From assembly GCF_019145195.1 (NCBI RefSeq), contig NZ_JAHSTW010000013.1:124001-188000 (forward strand): a DNA stretch of 64,000 nucleotides, given 5' to 3'. The stretch comes from Pseudomonas siliginis (GTDB lineage: Bacteria; Pseudomonadota; Gammaproteobacteria; Pseudomonadales; Pseudomonadaceae). The notes beneath the pieces are model-generated. The model made no database searches. It was not told the DNA's origin and saw only the letters and a program-made list of their open reading frames with translations. Below, piece after piece: positions 25,871 through 34,375 of the stretch (positions are counted from its first letter, which is position 1; every line of letters starts with the position of its first letter). Made by a program: the position numbers and the translations under genes.

Positions 25871-26929
25871 TCAGGCGTTACCGGCCAATTTCATCCGCGC
25901 TGCCTGGGTGAAGTCGAGCATGCGCTTCAACGGGCGGATCGCCTGGGGAATCAGCGCCGGATCGACAAAGATCTCGTTGGTGCCTTCTTTCAGGCTCTTG
26001 AGCGTGCGCTCAAGTGTGTTCATGGCCATCCACGGGCAATGCGCGCAACTGCGGCACGCGGCGCCGTTACCGGCGGTAGGCGCTTCGATAAAGACCTTGT
26101 CCGGGCACAGCTGCTGCATCTTGTAGAAGATGCCACGGTCGGTGGCGACGATCAGGGTCTTGTTCGGCAGGCTTTGCGCGGCAGCGATCAACTGGCTGGT
26201 GGAACCGACGGCGTCCGCCAGTTCGATTACCGAAGTCGGCGACTCTGGATGCACCAGAATCGCCGCGTCCGGATACAGCGCCTTCATGTCTTCGAGCTGC
26301 TTGGACTTGAACTCTTCGTGAACGATGCAGGCACCGTCCCACAGCAGCATGTCGGCGCCGGTCTTGCGCTGAATGTAAGTGCCAAGGTGCTTGTCCGGGC
26401 CCCAGATGATCGTCTCGCCGTTGTCCATCAGGCTTTCGACGATCTCCAGTGCGCAGCTCGAGGTTACCACCCAGTCAGCCCGAGCCTTCACGGCGGCGGA
26501 AGTATTGGCATACACCACCACGGTACGTTCCGGGTGCTGGTCGCAGAACGCCGAGAACTCATCGACCGGGCATCCCAGGTCCAGCGAGCAGGTCGCCTCC
26601 AGAGTTGGCATCAGCACGCGTTTTTCCGGATTAAGAATTTTTGCAGTCTCGCCCATGAACTTCACGCCGGCGACCACCACGGTCTTAGCCGGATGGGCGT
26701 TGCCGAAGCGGGCCATTTCCAGGGAATCGGATACACAGCCGCCGGTCTCTTCGGCCAGGGCCTGAATCACCGGATCACAATAGAAGTGGGCTACGAGCAC
26801 CGCGTCCTGAGCCTTGAGCTCGGCGGCGATGGCGGAACGGTAATAAGCCTCCTCTTCTGCAGTCAGCGGTTTAGGCTGCTTGGCGTCGAGGTGAGCTTGA
26901 ACCAGAAGGCGTTCGGAAATCTGCGTCAT
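25871..26929 (-). CDS. nadA: Quinolinate synthase
   Basis: This 352-residue [4Fe-4S] enzyme condenses iminoaspartate with dihydroxyacetone phosphate to quinolinate, the NAD precursor. The cluster cysteines are in the ATCSLDLGCPVDEF region, in the VVTSSCALEIVESL region, and in the C-terminal CRSCAHCPWM. HFYCDPVIQALAEETGG is the substrate loop. It starts at ATG 26929. It is a single gene, convergent with the RDD gene. nadB and nadC are not in the window. Confidence 0.98.
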   Translation of the reverse strand: MTQISERLLVQAHLDAKQPKPLTAEEEAYYRSAIAAELKAQDAVLVAHFYCDPVIQALAEETGGCVSDSLEMARFGNAHPAKTVVVAGVKFMGETAKILNPEKRVLMPTLEATCSLDLGCPVDEFSAFCDQHPERTVVVYANTSAAVKARADWVVTSSCALEIVESLMDNGETIIWGPDKHLGTYIQRKTGADMLLWDGACIVHEEFKSKQLEDMKALYPDAAILVHPESPTSVIELADAVGSTSQLIAAAQSLPNKTLIVATDRGIFYKMQQLCPDKVFIEAPTAGNGAACRSCAHCPWMAMNTLERTLKSLKEGTNEIFVDPALIPQAIRPLKRMLDFTQAARMKLAGNA

Positions 26930-27140
26930 GTTCGCAAGACCTGCAGGCGCATTCGCGCGAAAGTCGAGTATACACCCGGCTCCAGACCACTAGAGGGTAC
27001 CGCCGGGAGAGTGAGTATCATCAGGCACGGGACAGCGTTGAAGCTGCGCAAGGCTACAGAATATCCCGTTGAGACAAAAGATGAATCTGACCTGTGTCAG
27101 ATCGGGCCGCACTGAAAGATTGAAGGCCCGTATTGCAGGC

Positions 27141-27184
27141 AAAAAAAAACCCGGAAATCCTCACTTTCGTGGGCCTTCCGGATT
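27141..27184 (-). terminator. Terminator downstream of tRNA-Lys
   Basis: On the minus strand CCGGAA and CAC pair with GTG and TTCCGG around a GAAA loop, then a run of nine T residues. It ends the tRNA transcript. Confidence 0.85.
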
Positions 27185-27201
27185 TTCTAAACCGCCAAAT
27201 A

Positions 27202-27277
27202 TGGTGGGTCGTGTGGGATTCGAACCTACGACCAATTGGTTAAAAGCCAACTGCTCTACCAACTGAGCTAACGACCC
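27202..27277 (-). tRNA. tRNA-Lys (anticodon UUU)
   Basis: The 76-base minus-strand sequence folds as a cloverleaf. The acceptor arm GGGTCGT pairs with ACGACCC, the D arm has GCTCAGTTGGTAGAGC, the anticodon loop is CTTTTAA with anticodon TTT, and the T arm has GGTTCGAATCC. CCA is encoded. A strong terminator follows and no integrase or phage gene lies nearby, so it is not in use as an insertion site here. Confidence 0.98.
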
Positions 27278-27340
27278 GCTGTGTGGTGGCGCGTATAATA
27301 CTGATTTTTAAGGACTATTCAACACCTTTTTTGAAAAATA

Positions 27341-28033
27341 TCAAAAATAAGGTGTTGGATCGCTCACACCCGCCGCCGCGAAGCCTTCAGCACGCAGGCG
27401 GCAGCTGTCGCATTTGCCGCAGGCGCGGCCGTCATCGTCTGCCTGATAGCAGGAAACCGTCAGACCGTAATCAACGCCAAGCTTCACGCCGGCCTGAACG
27501 ATCTGCGCCTTGCTCAGGTTCTGCAGTGGCGCCTGGATGCGGAAGCCGTTGCCTTCCACGCCAGCCTTAGTTGCCAGATTGGCCATGCGCTCGAACGACT
27601 CGATGAACTCGGGACGGCAGTCCGGGTAGCCGGAATAATCCACTGCATTGACGCCGATGAAGATGTCGCGGGCGCCGAGCACTTCGGCCCAACCCAATGC
27701 CAACGACAGGAACACCGTGTTGCGCGCGGGCACATAAGTCACCGGAATGCCTTCGCCCAGCTCTTCCGGAATGTCGATGCTGGTGTCGGTCAGCGCCGAG
27801 CCGCCCATGCCATTGAGGTTCAGCCCGATGACCTTGTGCTCGACTACACCCAGATCGCGAGCAACGCGGGCGGCGGCATGCAATTCAGCATGGGAGCGCT
27901 GGCCGTAATCAAAGCTCATGGTGTAGCAGGCGTAGCCTTCGGCGCGTGCCATCGCCACCACGGTGGCCGAGTCGAGGCCGCCGGACAACAGGATCACCGC
28001 ACGTTTTTGAGTAATGTTCAGTTGTTCAGTCAT
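27341..28033 (-). CDS. queC: 7-cyano-7-deazaguanine synthase
   Basis: This 230-residue enzyme makes preQ0 from 7-carboxy-7-deazaguanine, ATP and ammonia, a step towards queuosine in tRNA. It has the PP-loop SGGLDSATV near residue 17 and the zinc site at the C-terminus with CYQADDDGRACGKCDSC. The frame is open to 28135, but ATG 28033 is chosen because it sits one base after the queE stop codon and fits the family N-terminus. It is translated together with queE. Confidence 0.97.
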   Translation of the reverse strand: MTEQLNITQKRAVILLSGGLDSATVVAMARAEGYACYTMSFDYGQRSHAELHAAARVARDLGVVEHKVIGLNLNGMGGSALTDTSIDIPEELGEGIPVTYVPARNTVFLSLALGWAEVLGARDIFIGVNAVDYSGYPDCRPEFIESFERMANLATKAGVEGNGFRIQAPLQNLSKAQIVQAGVKLGVDYGLTVSCYQADDDGRACGKCDSCRLRAEGFAAAGVSDPTPYF

Positions 28034-28034
28034 C

Positions 28035-28682
28035 TCAGCGCCCCGGCTCGTCGTTCCAAAGATATTTATGCAGCTGCAATTGCAGGCGTACCGGCAGGTT
28101 GTCCGCCACCACCCAGTCCGCCAGTTCCCGAGCATTCAGGTCGTGGTGACTCGGCGAAAACAGCACTTCCCCGGCGCGCTGGTCGAGACCGTACTGGATC
28201 AGCTTGGAAACCGCCCAGTCGTAGTCCTCCCGCGAGCAGATGACAAACTTCACCTGATCGTTGCGGGTCAGCAGTTCGATGTTCTCGTAACGGTTGCGAT
28301 GGGCTTCTTTCGAGCCCGGTGTTTTCAGGTCGACGACGCGACTGACACGCGGGTCGACAGCGGATACGTCAAGGGCGCCGCTGGTTTCCAGCGACACCTC
28401 GTAACCGGCATCACACAACCGTTCAAGCAAAGGAATGGCGTTCGGCTGAGCCAACGGCTCACCGCCGGTAACACAGACGTAGCGCGGACGATAACCGGCC
28501 ACTTGCTCAAGGATGTCGTCGAGGGTACGGACGGTGCCGCCGCTGAACGCATAAGCGCTGTCGCAGTACTGGCAACGCAACGGGCAACCGGTCAGGCGCA
28601 CGAAAACCGTGGGCAGCCCGGCAGTCCGAGTTTCCCCCTGCAACGAGTAGAAAACTTCGGTGATTCTCAATGTGTCTTGCAT
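28035..28682 (-). CDS. queE: 7-carboxy-7-deazaguanine synthase
   Basis: This 215-residue radical SAM enzyme converts carboxytetrahydropterin to 7-carboxy-7-deazaguanine. The radical SAM cluster motif is CPLRCQYCDS (CxxxCxxC form, with the first Cys in TGCPLRCQYC). FYSLQGETRTAG at the N-terminus is typical. ATG 28682 (MQDTLRITE) is chosen; a GTG three codons upstream is also possible. queC follows after one base, making a two-gene queuosine operon. Confidence 0.95.
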   Translation of the reverse strand: MQDTLRITEVFYSLQGETRTAGLPTVFVRLTGCPLRCQYCDSAYAFSGGTVRTLDDILEQVAGYRPRYVCVTGGEPLAQPNAIPLLERLCDAGYEVSLETSGALDVSAVDPRVSRVVDLKTPGSKEAHRNRYENIELLTRNDQVKFVICSREDYDWAVSKLIQYGLDQRAGEVLFSPSHHDLNARELADWVVADNLPVRLQLQLHKYLWNDEPGR

Positions 28683-28798
28683 AGTCGCCACGGGCGTAAC
28701 AGCTAAACAGGCTGTCCGCCTCCGTCAGGCACTTCAGGCAATCCCGCCAACGCGTAGACCACAAGAAGCGTGTTTCAGAAAAAGGGCGTGAATTCTAA

Positions 28799-28828
28799 CG
28801 AAAAAACCCGCGACAAGCGCGGGTTTCT
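28799..28828 (-). terminator. Terminator of the tol-pal operon (after cpoB)
   Basis: On the minus strand AACCCGCG-CTTGT-CGCGGGTT is followed by a T-run. It lies just after the cpoB stop codon. Confidence 0.9.
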
Positions 28829-28849
28829 TCAAAACACGGATGAACAGGC

Positions 28850-29689
28850 TTACATGCGCTGTAAATCACGCTGGGCCAGCTGCGCGGCGGAAGTGCCCGG
28901 ATATTGCGCCACCACCTGCTGCAGAATGCCTTTGACCTTGTCGGTATGACCGAGGCGGCGTTCTACGTCAGCCAGCTTGTACAGCGAGTCCGGCACTTTG
29001 TTGTGCTTGGGATACAGCTGCGAAACCTTGGCAAAGGCCTGACCTGCACCTTGCAGATCACCCTTGGCCAGGTTCACTTCGCCCAACCAGTATTGAGCGT
29101 TGCCCGCGTACTGGCTGTTGGGGTATTTGCGCAGGAAAGCGGCGAAGGCCTGGCTGGCCTTGTCGAAATCCTTGGCTTTGATCAGGTCGAAAGCGGCATC
29201 GTAATACAGCTTTTCCTTGGCCGGATCAGCCGGTTCGCTACCCGCAGCAGGGGCCTGGGCTGCCGCAGCAGCACCCGCGCCTGCGGCAGCACCGGCAGCA
29301 GCACTTGCATCGCCACCGGCAGAAGAATTCTCGGAAGTCGCGGCTGATGCAACGCCGGATCCTATGCGCCGATCAAGATCCTGGTATCGCTCCAGGGATT
29401 CCTGCTTCATGCGCGAAACCTGATTCTGCAGTTCTTCGATCACGCCCTGTTGGCGCGAGATCTGATCCTGCATCTGTTGCAATTGGTTGAACAGCATGCC
29501 TTGTGCCGAGGCAGGGGCCGAAGCCGCTCCCCCGGCATAGGCGCCGTTCGTACCGTAACCCGCAGGCGGATAACTGCTCCCGCTATTGTTATAACCGGAG
29601 TTGTCATCGACCACAGGAACCGCAGCCCACGCCGCAAGCGGCGCGAGGCTGAGAGCCAGAACAGTTACAGCACGACGGCACGTTCGCAT
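28850..29689 (-). CDS. cpoB: Cell division coordinator CpoB (YbgF)
   Basis: This 279-residue periplasmic protein links the Tol-Pal system with peptidoglycan synthesis during constriction. It has a signal peptide (about 1-22), a trimerising coiled coil (about 65-105, MLFNQLQQMQDQISRQQGVI), an Ala-rich linker (about 115-155) and TPR repeats to the end (about 160-275). The KFPNSQ-like repeat YPNSQYAGNAQYWLGE is typical. It is the last gene of the ybgC-tolQRAB-pal operon, six bases after pal, and a terminator follows. Confidence 0.95.
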   Translation of the reverse strand: MRTCRRAVTVLALSLAPLAAWAAVPVVDDNSGYNNSGSSYPPAGYGTNGAYAGGAASAPASAQGMLFNQLQQMQDQISRQQGVIEELQNQVSRMKQESLERYQDLDRRIGSGVASAATSENSSAGGDASAAAGAAAGAGAAAAAQAPAAGSEPADPAKEKLYYDAAFDLIKAKDFDKASQAFAAFLRKYPNSQYAGNAQYWLGEVNLAKGDLQGAGQAFAKVSQLYPKHNKVPDSLYKLADVERRLGHTDKVKGILQQVVAQYPGTSAAQLAQRDLQRM

Positions 29690-29695
29690 ATCGAA

Positions 29696-30193
29696 TTACT
29701 TACGCAGTTCGACGCGACGGTTCTGGGCCCAGGACTGCTCGTCGTTGCCGGTAGCAACTGGACGCTCTTCGCCGTAGGAAACCAGTTCCAGCTGAGCTGG
29801 GGAAACACCTTGCAGTACCAGGTAGCGCTGAACGGCTTTCGCACGACGCTCGCCCAGTGCCATGTTGTACTCACGAGTACCACGTTCGTCGGTGTTGCCT
29901 TCCAGAACAACGCGAGCGCCGTTTGCTTTCAGGTCTTTGGCGTGAACGTCCAGAGCGCGCATGGCTTCTGGCTTCAGGTCCGAGCTGTCGTATTCGAAGT
30001 AGAAGGTGGTGATTGCGCGCAGAGCAGCTTCTTCGCTCAGGGAACCGTCAACGGCACCAGTGTTTGCGCCGTAACCAGCGTTTGGATCAACAGCGCCTTC
30101 ACCGGCGTTGTCGCCGCCTTTGGACGAGCAACCTACAGCTACAGCCATGGCCAGAGCCAGCGCAGCAAATTTACCAAACTTCAGCATTTCCAT
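29696..30193 (-). CDS. pal: Peptidoglycan-associated lipoprotein
   Basis: This 165-residue outer-membrane lipoprotein binds peptidoglycan and TolB. The lipobox ends at C22 (AVAVGCSS). The OmpA-like domain (about 60-165) contains the NTDERGTREYNMALGERRA motif, including the residues that hold diaminopimelate. ATG 30193 is preceded by AGGAG at 7 bases; a second ATG two codons later is possible. It lies between tolB and cpoB. Confidence 0.98.
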   Translation of the reverse strand: MEMLKFGKFAALALAMAVAVGCSSKGGDNAGEGAVDPNAGYGANTGAVDGSLSEEAALRAITTFYFEYDSSDLKPEAMRALDVHAKDLKANGARVVLEGNTDERGTREYNMALGERRAKAVQRYLVLQGVSPAQLELVSYGEERPVATGNDEQSWAQNRRVELRK

Positions 30194-30245
30194 CGTGAAA
30201 CTCCTAATGAACCCCAGTGTGTTAAGTAAAACGTGTAGCGCCCGC

Positions 30246-31547
30246 TCACTTCAGGTAAGGGGACCAGGACGGTTCTCTGACTTCGCCTTGAGCGGTAGGA
30301 AGCGGGAGCCTCACGCGTCCATTAATGGACACGAGCATCAAGACTCCCCGGCCCTGTTGGCGGGTGGCGTAGATTACCATGGTGCCGTTGGGCGCAACAG
30401 TAGGTGACTCGTCCAGAGTGCTATCAGTGAGGATCTTTACACTACCCCGCTGCAGATCCTGAGCTGCCACCTTGAAATTGGTGAAGCCATCCTGACGATG
30501 GATCATCACCAAAGTCTTTTCATCAGCCGAAAGTTTCGGGTTGGCGTTGTAGTTGCCCACGAACGTCACACGCTCGGCACCACCGCCACCGACGCTGGTT
30601 TTATAGATTTGCGGCTTGCCGCCACGGTCCGAGGTGAAATAGATGGTCGAGCCATCCTTGCCCCAGAACGGTTCGGTATTGATGCCCTGGCCATTGGTTA
30701 CGCGGCTGATCTGACGCGAACCGAGGTTCATCACGTAGATGTCCGGGTTACCGTCTTTCGACAGCACGAACGCCAGGCGATTGCCATCCGGCGACCAGGC
30801 TGGCGCGCCGTTGAGGCCTTCGAAGTTGGTGATCTGCTCACGGCGACCGGTGTCGATGTTCTGCATGAAGATACGCGGACGCTTCTGCTCGAACGACACG
30901 TAGGCGATACGCTTGCCATCCGGTGCGAAACGCGGCGACAGAATCGGCTCGCGCGATTGCAGCAGAGTCACTGCGCGGGCGCCGTCATAGTCGGAACGTT
31001 GCAGGGTGTAACGCGTGTTCTTCTCGGAGAAACGCTCGGCCGTTACGTACAGAAGACGAGTCGAGAATGCGCCATCAATACCGGTCAGCTTCTGGAACGA
31101 CTGATCGGAGATGAAGTGCGCCATGTCACGGATCTGGTCGGTCGTGCCGGAAACACTGCCGTCCGCCACTTTCTGCTCGGTGGCGACGTTGAACAGCGCC
31201 CACTGCACCTGCAGGCGACCGCCCGCTGGAGCAATGTTGCCGACCATCACGTATTGAGCACCCAATGCCTTCCAGTCACGGAAGATGATTTCGCTCGGCT
31301 GGCTTGGCTGGCTGATCATGTTTTGCTTGGGGATCGGCGCGTAGTAGCCCGAGTTGCGCAAATCGTTACCGATGATTTCCGCCATGTCATCCGGCAGCAC
31401 GGCGCCGCCCTGCATACCAAACGGTACGACGGCGATCGGAGTAGCCCGGTCAGTGCCACTGCTGATCAGGATGTTTTTTTCGTCTGCTACCGCTATCCCT
31501 GCAAGGCAGCAGATAACGACCAGCATTGATCGAAGAATATTTCTCAC
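30246..31547 (-). CDS. tolB: Tol-Pal system beta-propeller protein TolB
   Basis: This 433-residue periplasmic protein has a signal peptide (about 1-21), an N-terminal domain that includes the TolA-binding end, and a six-bladed beta-propeller with repeated WSPDGNRLAF-type blades that binds Pal. The start codon overlaps the tolA stop by four bases. Length and blade count are normal. Confidence 0.98.
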   Translation of the reverse strand: MRNILRSMLVVICCLAGIAVADEKNILISSGTDRATPIAVVPFGMQGGAVLPDDMAEIIGNDLRNSGYYAPIPKQNMISQPSQPSEIIFRDWKALGAQYVMVGNIAPAGGRLQVQWALFNVATEQKVADGSVSGTTDQIRDMAHFISDQSFQKLTGIDGAFSTRLLYVTAERFSEKNTRYTLQRSDYDGARAVTLLQSREPILSPRFAPDGKRIAYVSFEQKRPRIFMQNIDTGRREQITNFEGLNGAPAWSPDGNRLAFVLSKDGNPDIYVMNLGSRQISRVTNGQGINTEPFWGKDGSTIYFTSDRGGKPQIYKTSVGGGGAERVTFVGNYNANPKLSADEKTLVMIHRQDGFTNFKVAAQDLQRGSVKILTDSTLDESPTVAPNGTMVIYATRQQGRGVLMLVSINGRVRLPLPTAQGEVREPSWSPYLK

Positions 31548-32620
31548 AAGCCTAAATCCTCAGGATTGAATGTCATCTTGAATGAACGATACGGAGCAAA
31601 ATCACTGGGGCTCAAGCCCTGCATTTCCGTCAACCGCCCGATGTTCTTGACTGCGGCTACTGCCGAAGCGTCAAAAGGAGCATCGCCGCTGGACTTTGTG
31701 ACCGTCGCACCGGTTACGGTGCCATCCGGCAACATACTGATCCGCAGCTCTACTTTCATGCCTTTACGTGCCGAAGGCGGAAGATTCCAACCCTCCGAAA
31801 CACGCAGCCTGATCAGATCATCGAAATCACCCGCGACGCTGTCGCCGAGTTCATCAGCCTTGGTCGCTGCACGATCCGTCTTGTCCGAAAGCAACTCGGC
31901 CAATGCCTGGGCCTTTTTATCCTCAGCCGATTTACGAGCTGCGTCCTGGGCCTTCTTCTTGGCAGCGTCAGCAGCAGCCTTTTTCTTCGCATCTTCGGCG
32001 ACTTTCTTCTTCGCCTCTTCAGCTTCAGCTTTCTTCTTGGCGTCTTCGGCGGCTTTCTTCTTCGCGTCTTCAACGATCTTCTTCTTGGCTTCTTCAGCAG
32101 CGGCTTTCTTGGCCTCTTCTTCAGCAGCCTTTTTCGCCTCGTTTTCAGCCTTCTTCTTGGCTATATCAGCCAATTGTTTCTCTTCGGCCTTTTTCGCTTC
32201 GGCTTTCTTCGCGTCGTCGGCTTTCTTGGCTTCATCAGCCTTTTTCGCTTCGTCCGCTTTTTTCGCCTCATCGGCCTTCTTGGCTTCCTCGGCCTTTTGA
32301 GCCGCTTCCTCTTTCTTTTGTTCCGCCGCCTTCACCGCTTCCTGCTCGATCTTTTTCTGTTCGAGCTGTTCGACTTCAGTCTGGCGCGCGGCAGTTTTCT
32401 TCGCCTCACCCGCAATCTTCTGATTGGTCTGGGTGGTCGCCGGACTTTTCGATTTCAGCTGGTACAGAGTCGCCTGAACGATCGGCTTGGCTGGCGGCAG
32501 TTCGGGCGTGAAGGCAAAACTGACGAACAGCATGCCGAACACCAGCACGTGCAGGACAATTGCCAGAACACTGGGCCAGAAGTAGCTTTCCGAGGCGGAC
32601 GGCTCTCGCTGTTGCTGCAT
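31544..32620 (-). CDS. tolA: Tol-Pal energy-coupling protein TolA
   Basis: This 358-residue protein spans the periplasm. One membrane anchor (about 14-35) is followed by a long Ala/Lys/Glu-rich helix (about 70-250, with runs of KKAEEAKKADEA-like repeats) and a globular C-terminal domain (about 260-358) that meets TolB and outer-membrane partners. The repetitive middle could vary in length between strains. The start overlaps the tolR stop by one base and the end overlaps tolB by four, so translation is coupled. Confidence 0.97.
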   Translation of the reverse strand: MQQQREPSASESYFWPSVLAIVLHVLVFGMLFVSFAFTPELPPAKPIVQATLYQLKSKSPATTQTNQKIAGEAKKTAARQTEVEQLEQKKIEQEAVKAAEQKKEEAAQKAEEAKKADEAKKADEAKKADEAKKADDAKKAEAKKAEEKQLADIAKKKAENEAKKAAEEEAKKAAAEEAKKKIVEDAKKKAAEDAKKKAEAEEAKKKVAEDAKKKAAADAAKKKAQDAARKSAEDKKAQALAELLSDKTDRAATKADELGDSVAGDFDDLIRLRVSEGWNLPPSARKGMKVELRISMLPDGTVTGATVTKSSGDAPFDASAVAAVKNIGRLTEMQGLSPSDFAPYRSFKMTFNPEDLGL

Positions 32621-33081
32621 CAGGGGGCCTCGGTAATCAGACCAACGTTACCGACCCCGGCTTTCTGCAACCCGCCCATGGCACCCATGACGGCGCCGTA
32701 GTCGACAGTCTTGTCGCCACGAATGAACACCTGGGTGCGTTTGCCGCCCTCGGTGCCGGCGCGGATGATCTTGGTCACCGCGTCAGTCATCTGTGGCAGG
32801 GTCATCGCCCTGTCCTGTTGCTTCTCGGTGTCGACTTCGCTGCCAAGGTTCCAATAGTAGGTCTTGTCAGCCTTGATCGAAATGGTCAGGACCTGGGTGT
32901 TGTTGTCCTGCGGCAAGGCTTCGCTGGAAACCTTGGGCAGATCAACTTTCACGCCCTGATTGAGCATCGGCGCGGTCACCATGAAGATGACCAGCAGCAC
33001 CAACATCACGTCGATGTAGGGCACCACGTTCATCTCGGCGACCGGCTTGCGCTTTTTGCGAGCTCGAGCGATTAAAGCCAT
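32620..33081 (-). CDS. tolR: Tol-Pal system protein TolR
   Basis: This 153-residue inner-membrane protein of the ExbD/TolR family has one membrane span (about 18-40, NVVPYIDVMLVLLVIFMVT) with the essential aspartate in YIDVML, which carries protons with TolQ. A periplasmic dimer domain follows. The basic N-terminus fits the positive-inside rule. It lies 14 bases after tolQ. Confidence 0.97.
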   Translation of the reverse strand: MALIARARKKRKPVAEMNVVPYIDVMLVLLVIFMVTAPMLNQGVKVDLPKVSSEALPQDNNTQVLTISIKADKTYYWNLGSEVDTEKQQDRAMTLPQMTDAVTKIIRAGTEGGKRTQVFIRGDKTVDYGAVMGAMGGLQKAGVGNVGLITEAP

Positions 33082-33095
33082 CGGGAAATACCTGC

Positions 33096-33791
33096 TTATT
33101 CTTCGCTGGTGTGCACTTTGCGGTGCAGGATCGCCTGGAATTCATCGGCGAAGGTGTAGTAGCGGCCCAGCAAGGTTTCGCTGCGCGCAGCAAAACGGTT
33201 GTAAGCGATGACCGCCGGGATCGCAGCGAACAGGCCGATCGCGGTGGCGATCAGGGCTTCGGCGATACCCGGGGCAACGGTGGCCAGGGTCGCTTGCTGG
33301 GCGCTGGCCAGACCGCGGAAGGAGTTCATGATCCCCCAAACGGTACCGAACAGACCGATGTACGGGCTGACCGAACCGACGGTGGCGAGGAACGGCAGGC
33401 TCTGCTCGAGTTTCTCTTCTTCGCGCGAGATGGCCACGCGCATCGCACGAGCGACACCTTCCATCACGGCTTCAGGATCGACACCTGGCTGCTGACGCAG
33501 ACGGGAGAATTCCTTGAAGCCGGCACGGAAGATCTGCTCCACGCCCGAATCCGGATCAGGGTTGCTGCCGGCCTGACGGTACAGTTTGGACAGGTCGATA
33601 CCCGACCAGAAGCGCTCTTCGAAGCTCTCCAGGGCGCGTCGACCGGCACGCAGCAAATTGCTGCGCTGAAAGATCATGATCCATGAGGTCACCGATGCGG
33701 CCACCAGGGTCAACATTACCAACTGCACCACGATGCTGGCATTGCTGACCAGGCTCCACATGGAGGAATGGTCGACGACGTTAGCTTCCAC
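33096..33791 (-). CDS. tolQ: Tol-Pal system protein TolQ
   Basis: This 231-residue MotA/TolQ/ExbB protein forms the proton channel with TolR. Three membrane spans are seen near 18-38, 135-157 and 170-195, with the conserved GLFGTVWGIMNSF and AIGLFAAIPAVIAYN stretches. The start is GTG 33791, which overlaps the end of ybgC by 11 bases. P. aeruginosa TolQ begins with a nearly identical N-terminus, which supports this start. Confidence 0.97.
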   Translation of the reverse strand: MEANVVDHSSMWSLVSNASIVVQLVMLTLVAASVTSWIMIFQRSNLLRAGRRALESFEERFWSGIDLSKLYRQAGSNPDPDSGVEQIFRAGFKEFSRLRQQPGVDPEAVMEGVARAMRVAISREEEKLEQSLPFLATVGSVSPYIGLFGTVWGIMNSFRGLASAQQATLATVAPGIAEALIATAIGLFAAIPAVIAYNRFAARSETLLGRYYTFADEFQAILHRKVHTSEE

Positions 33792-34248
33792 GCTTTATCT
33801 CCTGCTTTGAGTGTGTACCCGGGCCGACCGCGTCGGCGAAGGCCGCACGCAGGTCTTCGGGAAGGGCCCGGGGTTTCAAACTGTCGGTGCGCACGCAGGC
33901 CACCAAAAACTGCCCTTCGCAGAGCAGCACATTATCCGTGGCCCGCCTGACTTGCTGCTTGAAGCGCAGGCTGGCACGGTTCAATTCGATTACATCAGCG
34001 CTTACCAGCAATTCGTCGTCCAGTCGCGCCGGCGCGTGGTAGCGCGCTTCGCTGGAATGCACGACGAACAACAGGTCCTCTCCGGCAAGCACAGATTGGG
34101 CAAAGCCCAGTTCCCGTAGCCGCTCGGTTCGAGCCCGTTCCATAAACTTGAGGTAATTAACGTAATACACGATGCCGCCCGCATCGGTGTCCTCGTAATA
34201 AACGCGACAACGATGTGCGAACGGCTCAAGCCCGTTTTGCGCGCGCAT
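33781..34248 (-). CDS. ybgC: Tol-Pal-associated acyl-CoA thioesterase
   Basis: This 155-residue hot-dog-fold protein has the catalytic YYEDTDAGGIVYYVNYLKF motif, with the aspartate acting in hydrolysis. YbgC hydrolyses acyl-CoA and has been linked to phospholipid synthesis. It is the first gene of the tol-pal operon and overlaps tolQ by 11 bases. ATG 34248 is the start. Confidence 0.96.
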   Translation of the reverse strand: MRAQNGLEPFAHRCRVYYEDTDAGGIVYYVNYLKFMERARTERLRELGFAQSVLAGEDLLFVVHSSEARYHAPARLDDELLVSADVIELNRASLRFKQQVRRATDNVLLCEGQFLVACVRTDSLKPRALPEDLRAAFADAVGPGTHSKQEIKRGS

Positions 34249-34375
34249 ACTCTAGTGCTTACTCCTCAGGTTGCCAATCCGGCCAGACAACTGTTTTTCG
34301 TGGTTTCAAAGCTTTAACGCAAAAGTACCGTCGTCTGACAGTACAAACCCTGAATAAATCACCAACAAATGTGTA

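Noticed and set aside
27202..27277. tRNA-Lys as a mobile-element attachment site
   Set aside because: No integrase, no duplicated tRNA 3' end and no foreign-looking genes on either side.
28683..28849. A preQ1 riboswitch before queE-queC
   Set aside because: I looked on the minus strand for a preQ1-I or preQ1-II core and found none that could pair.
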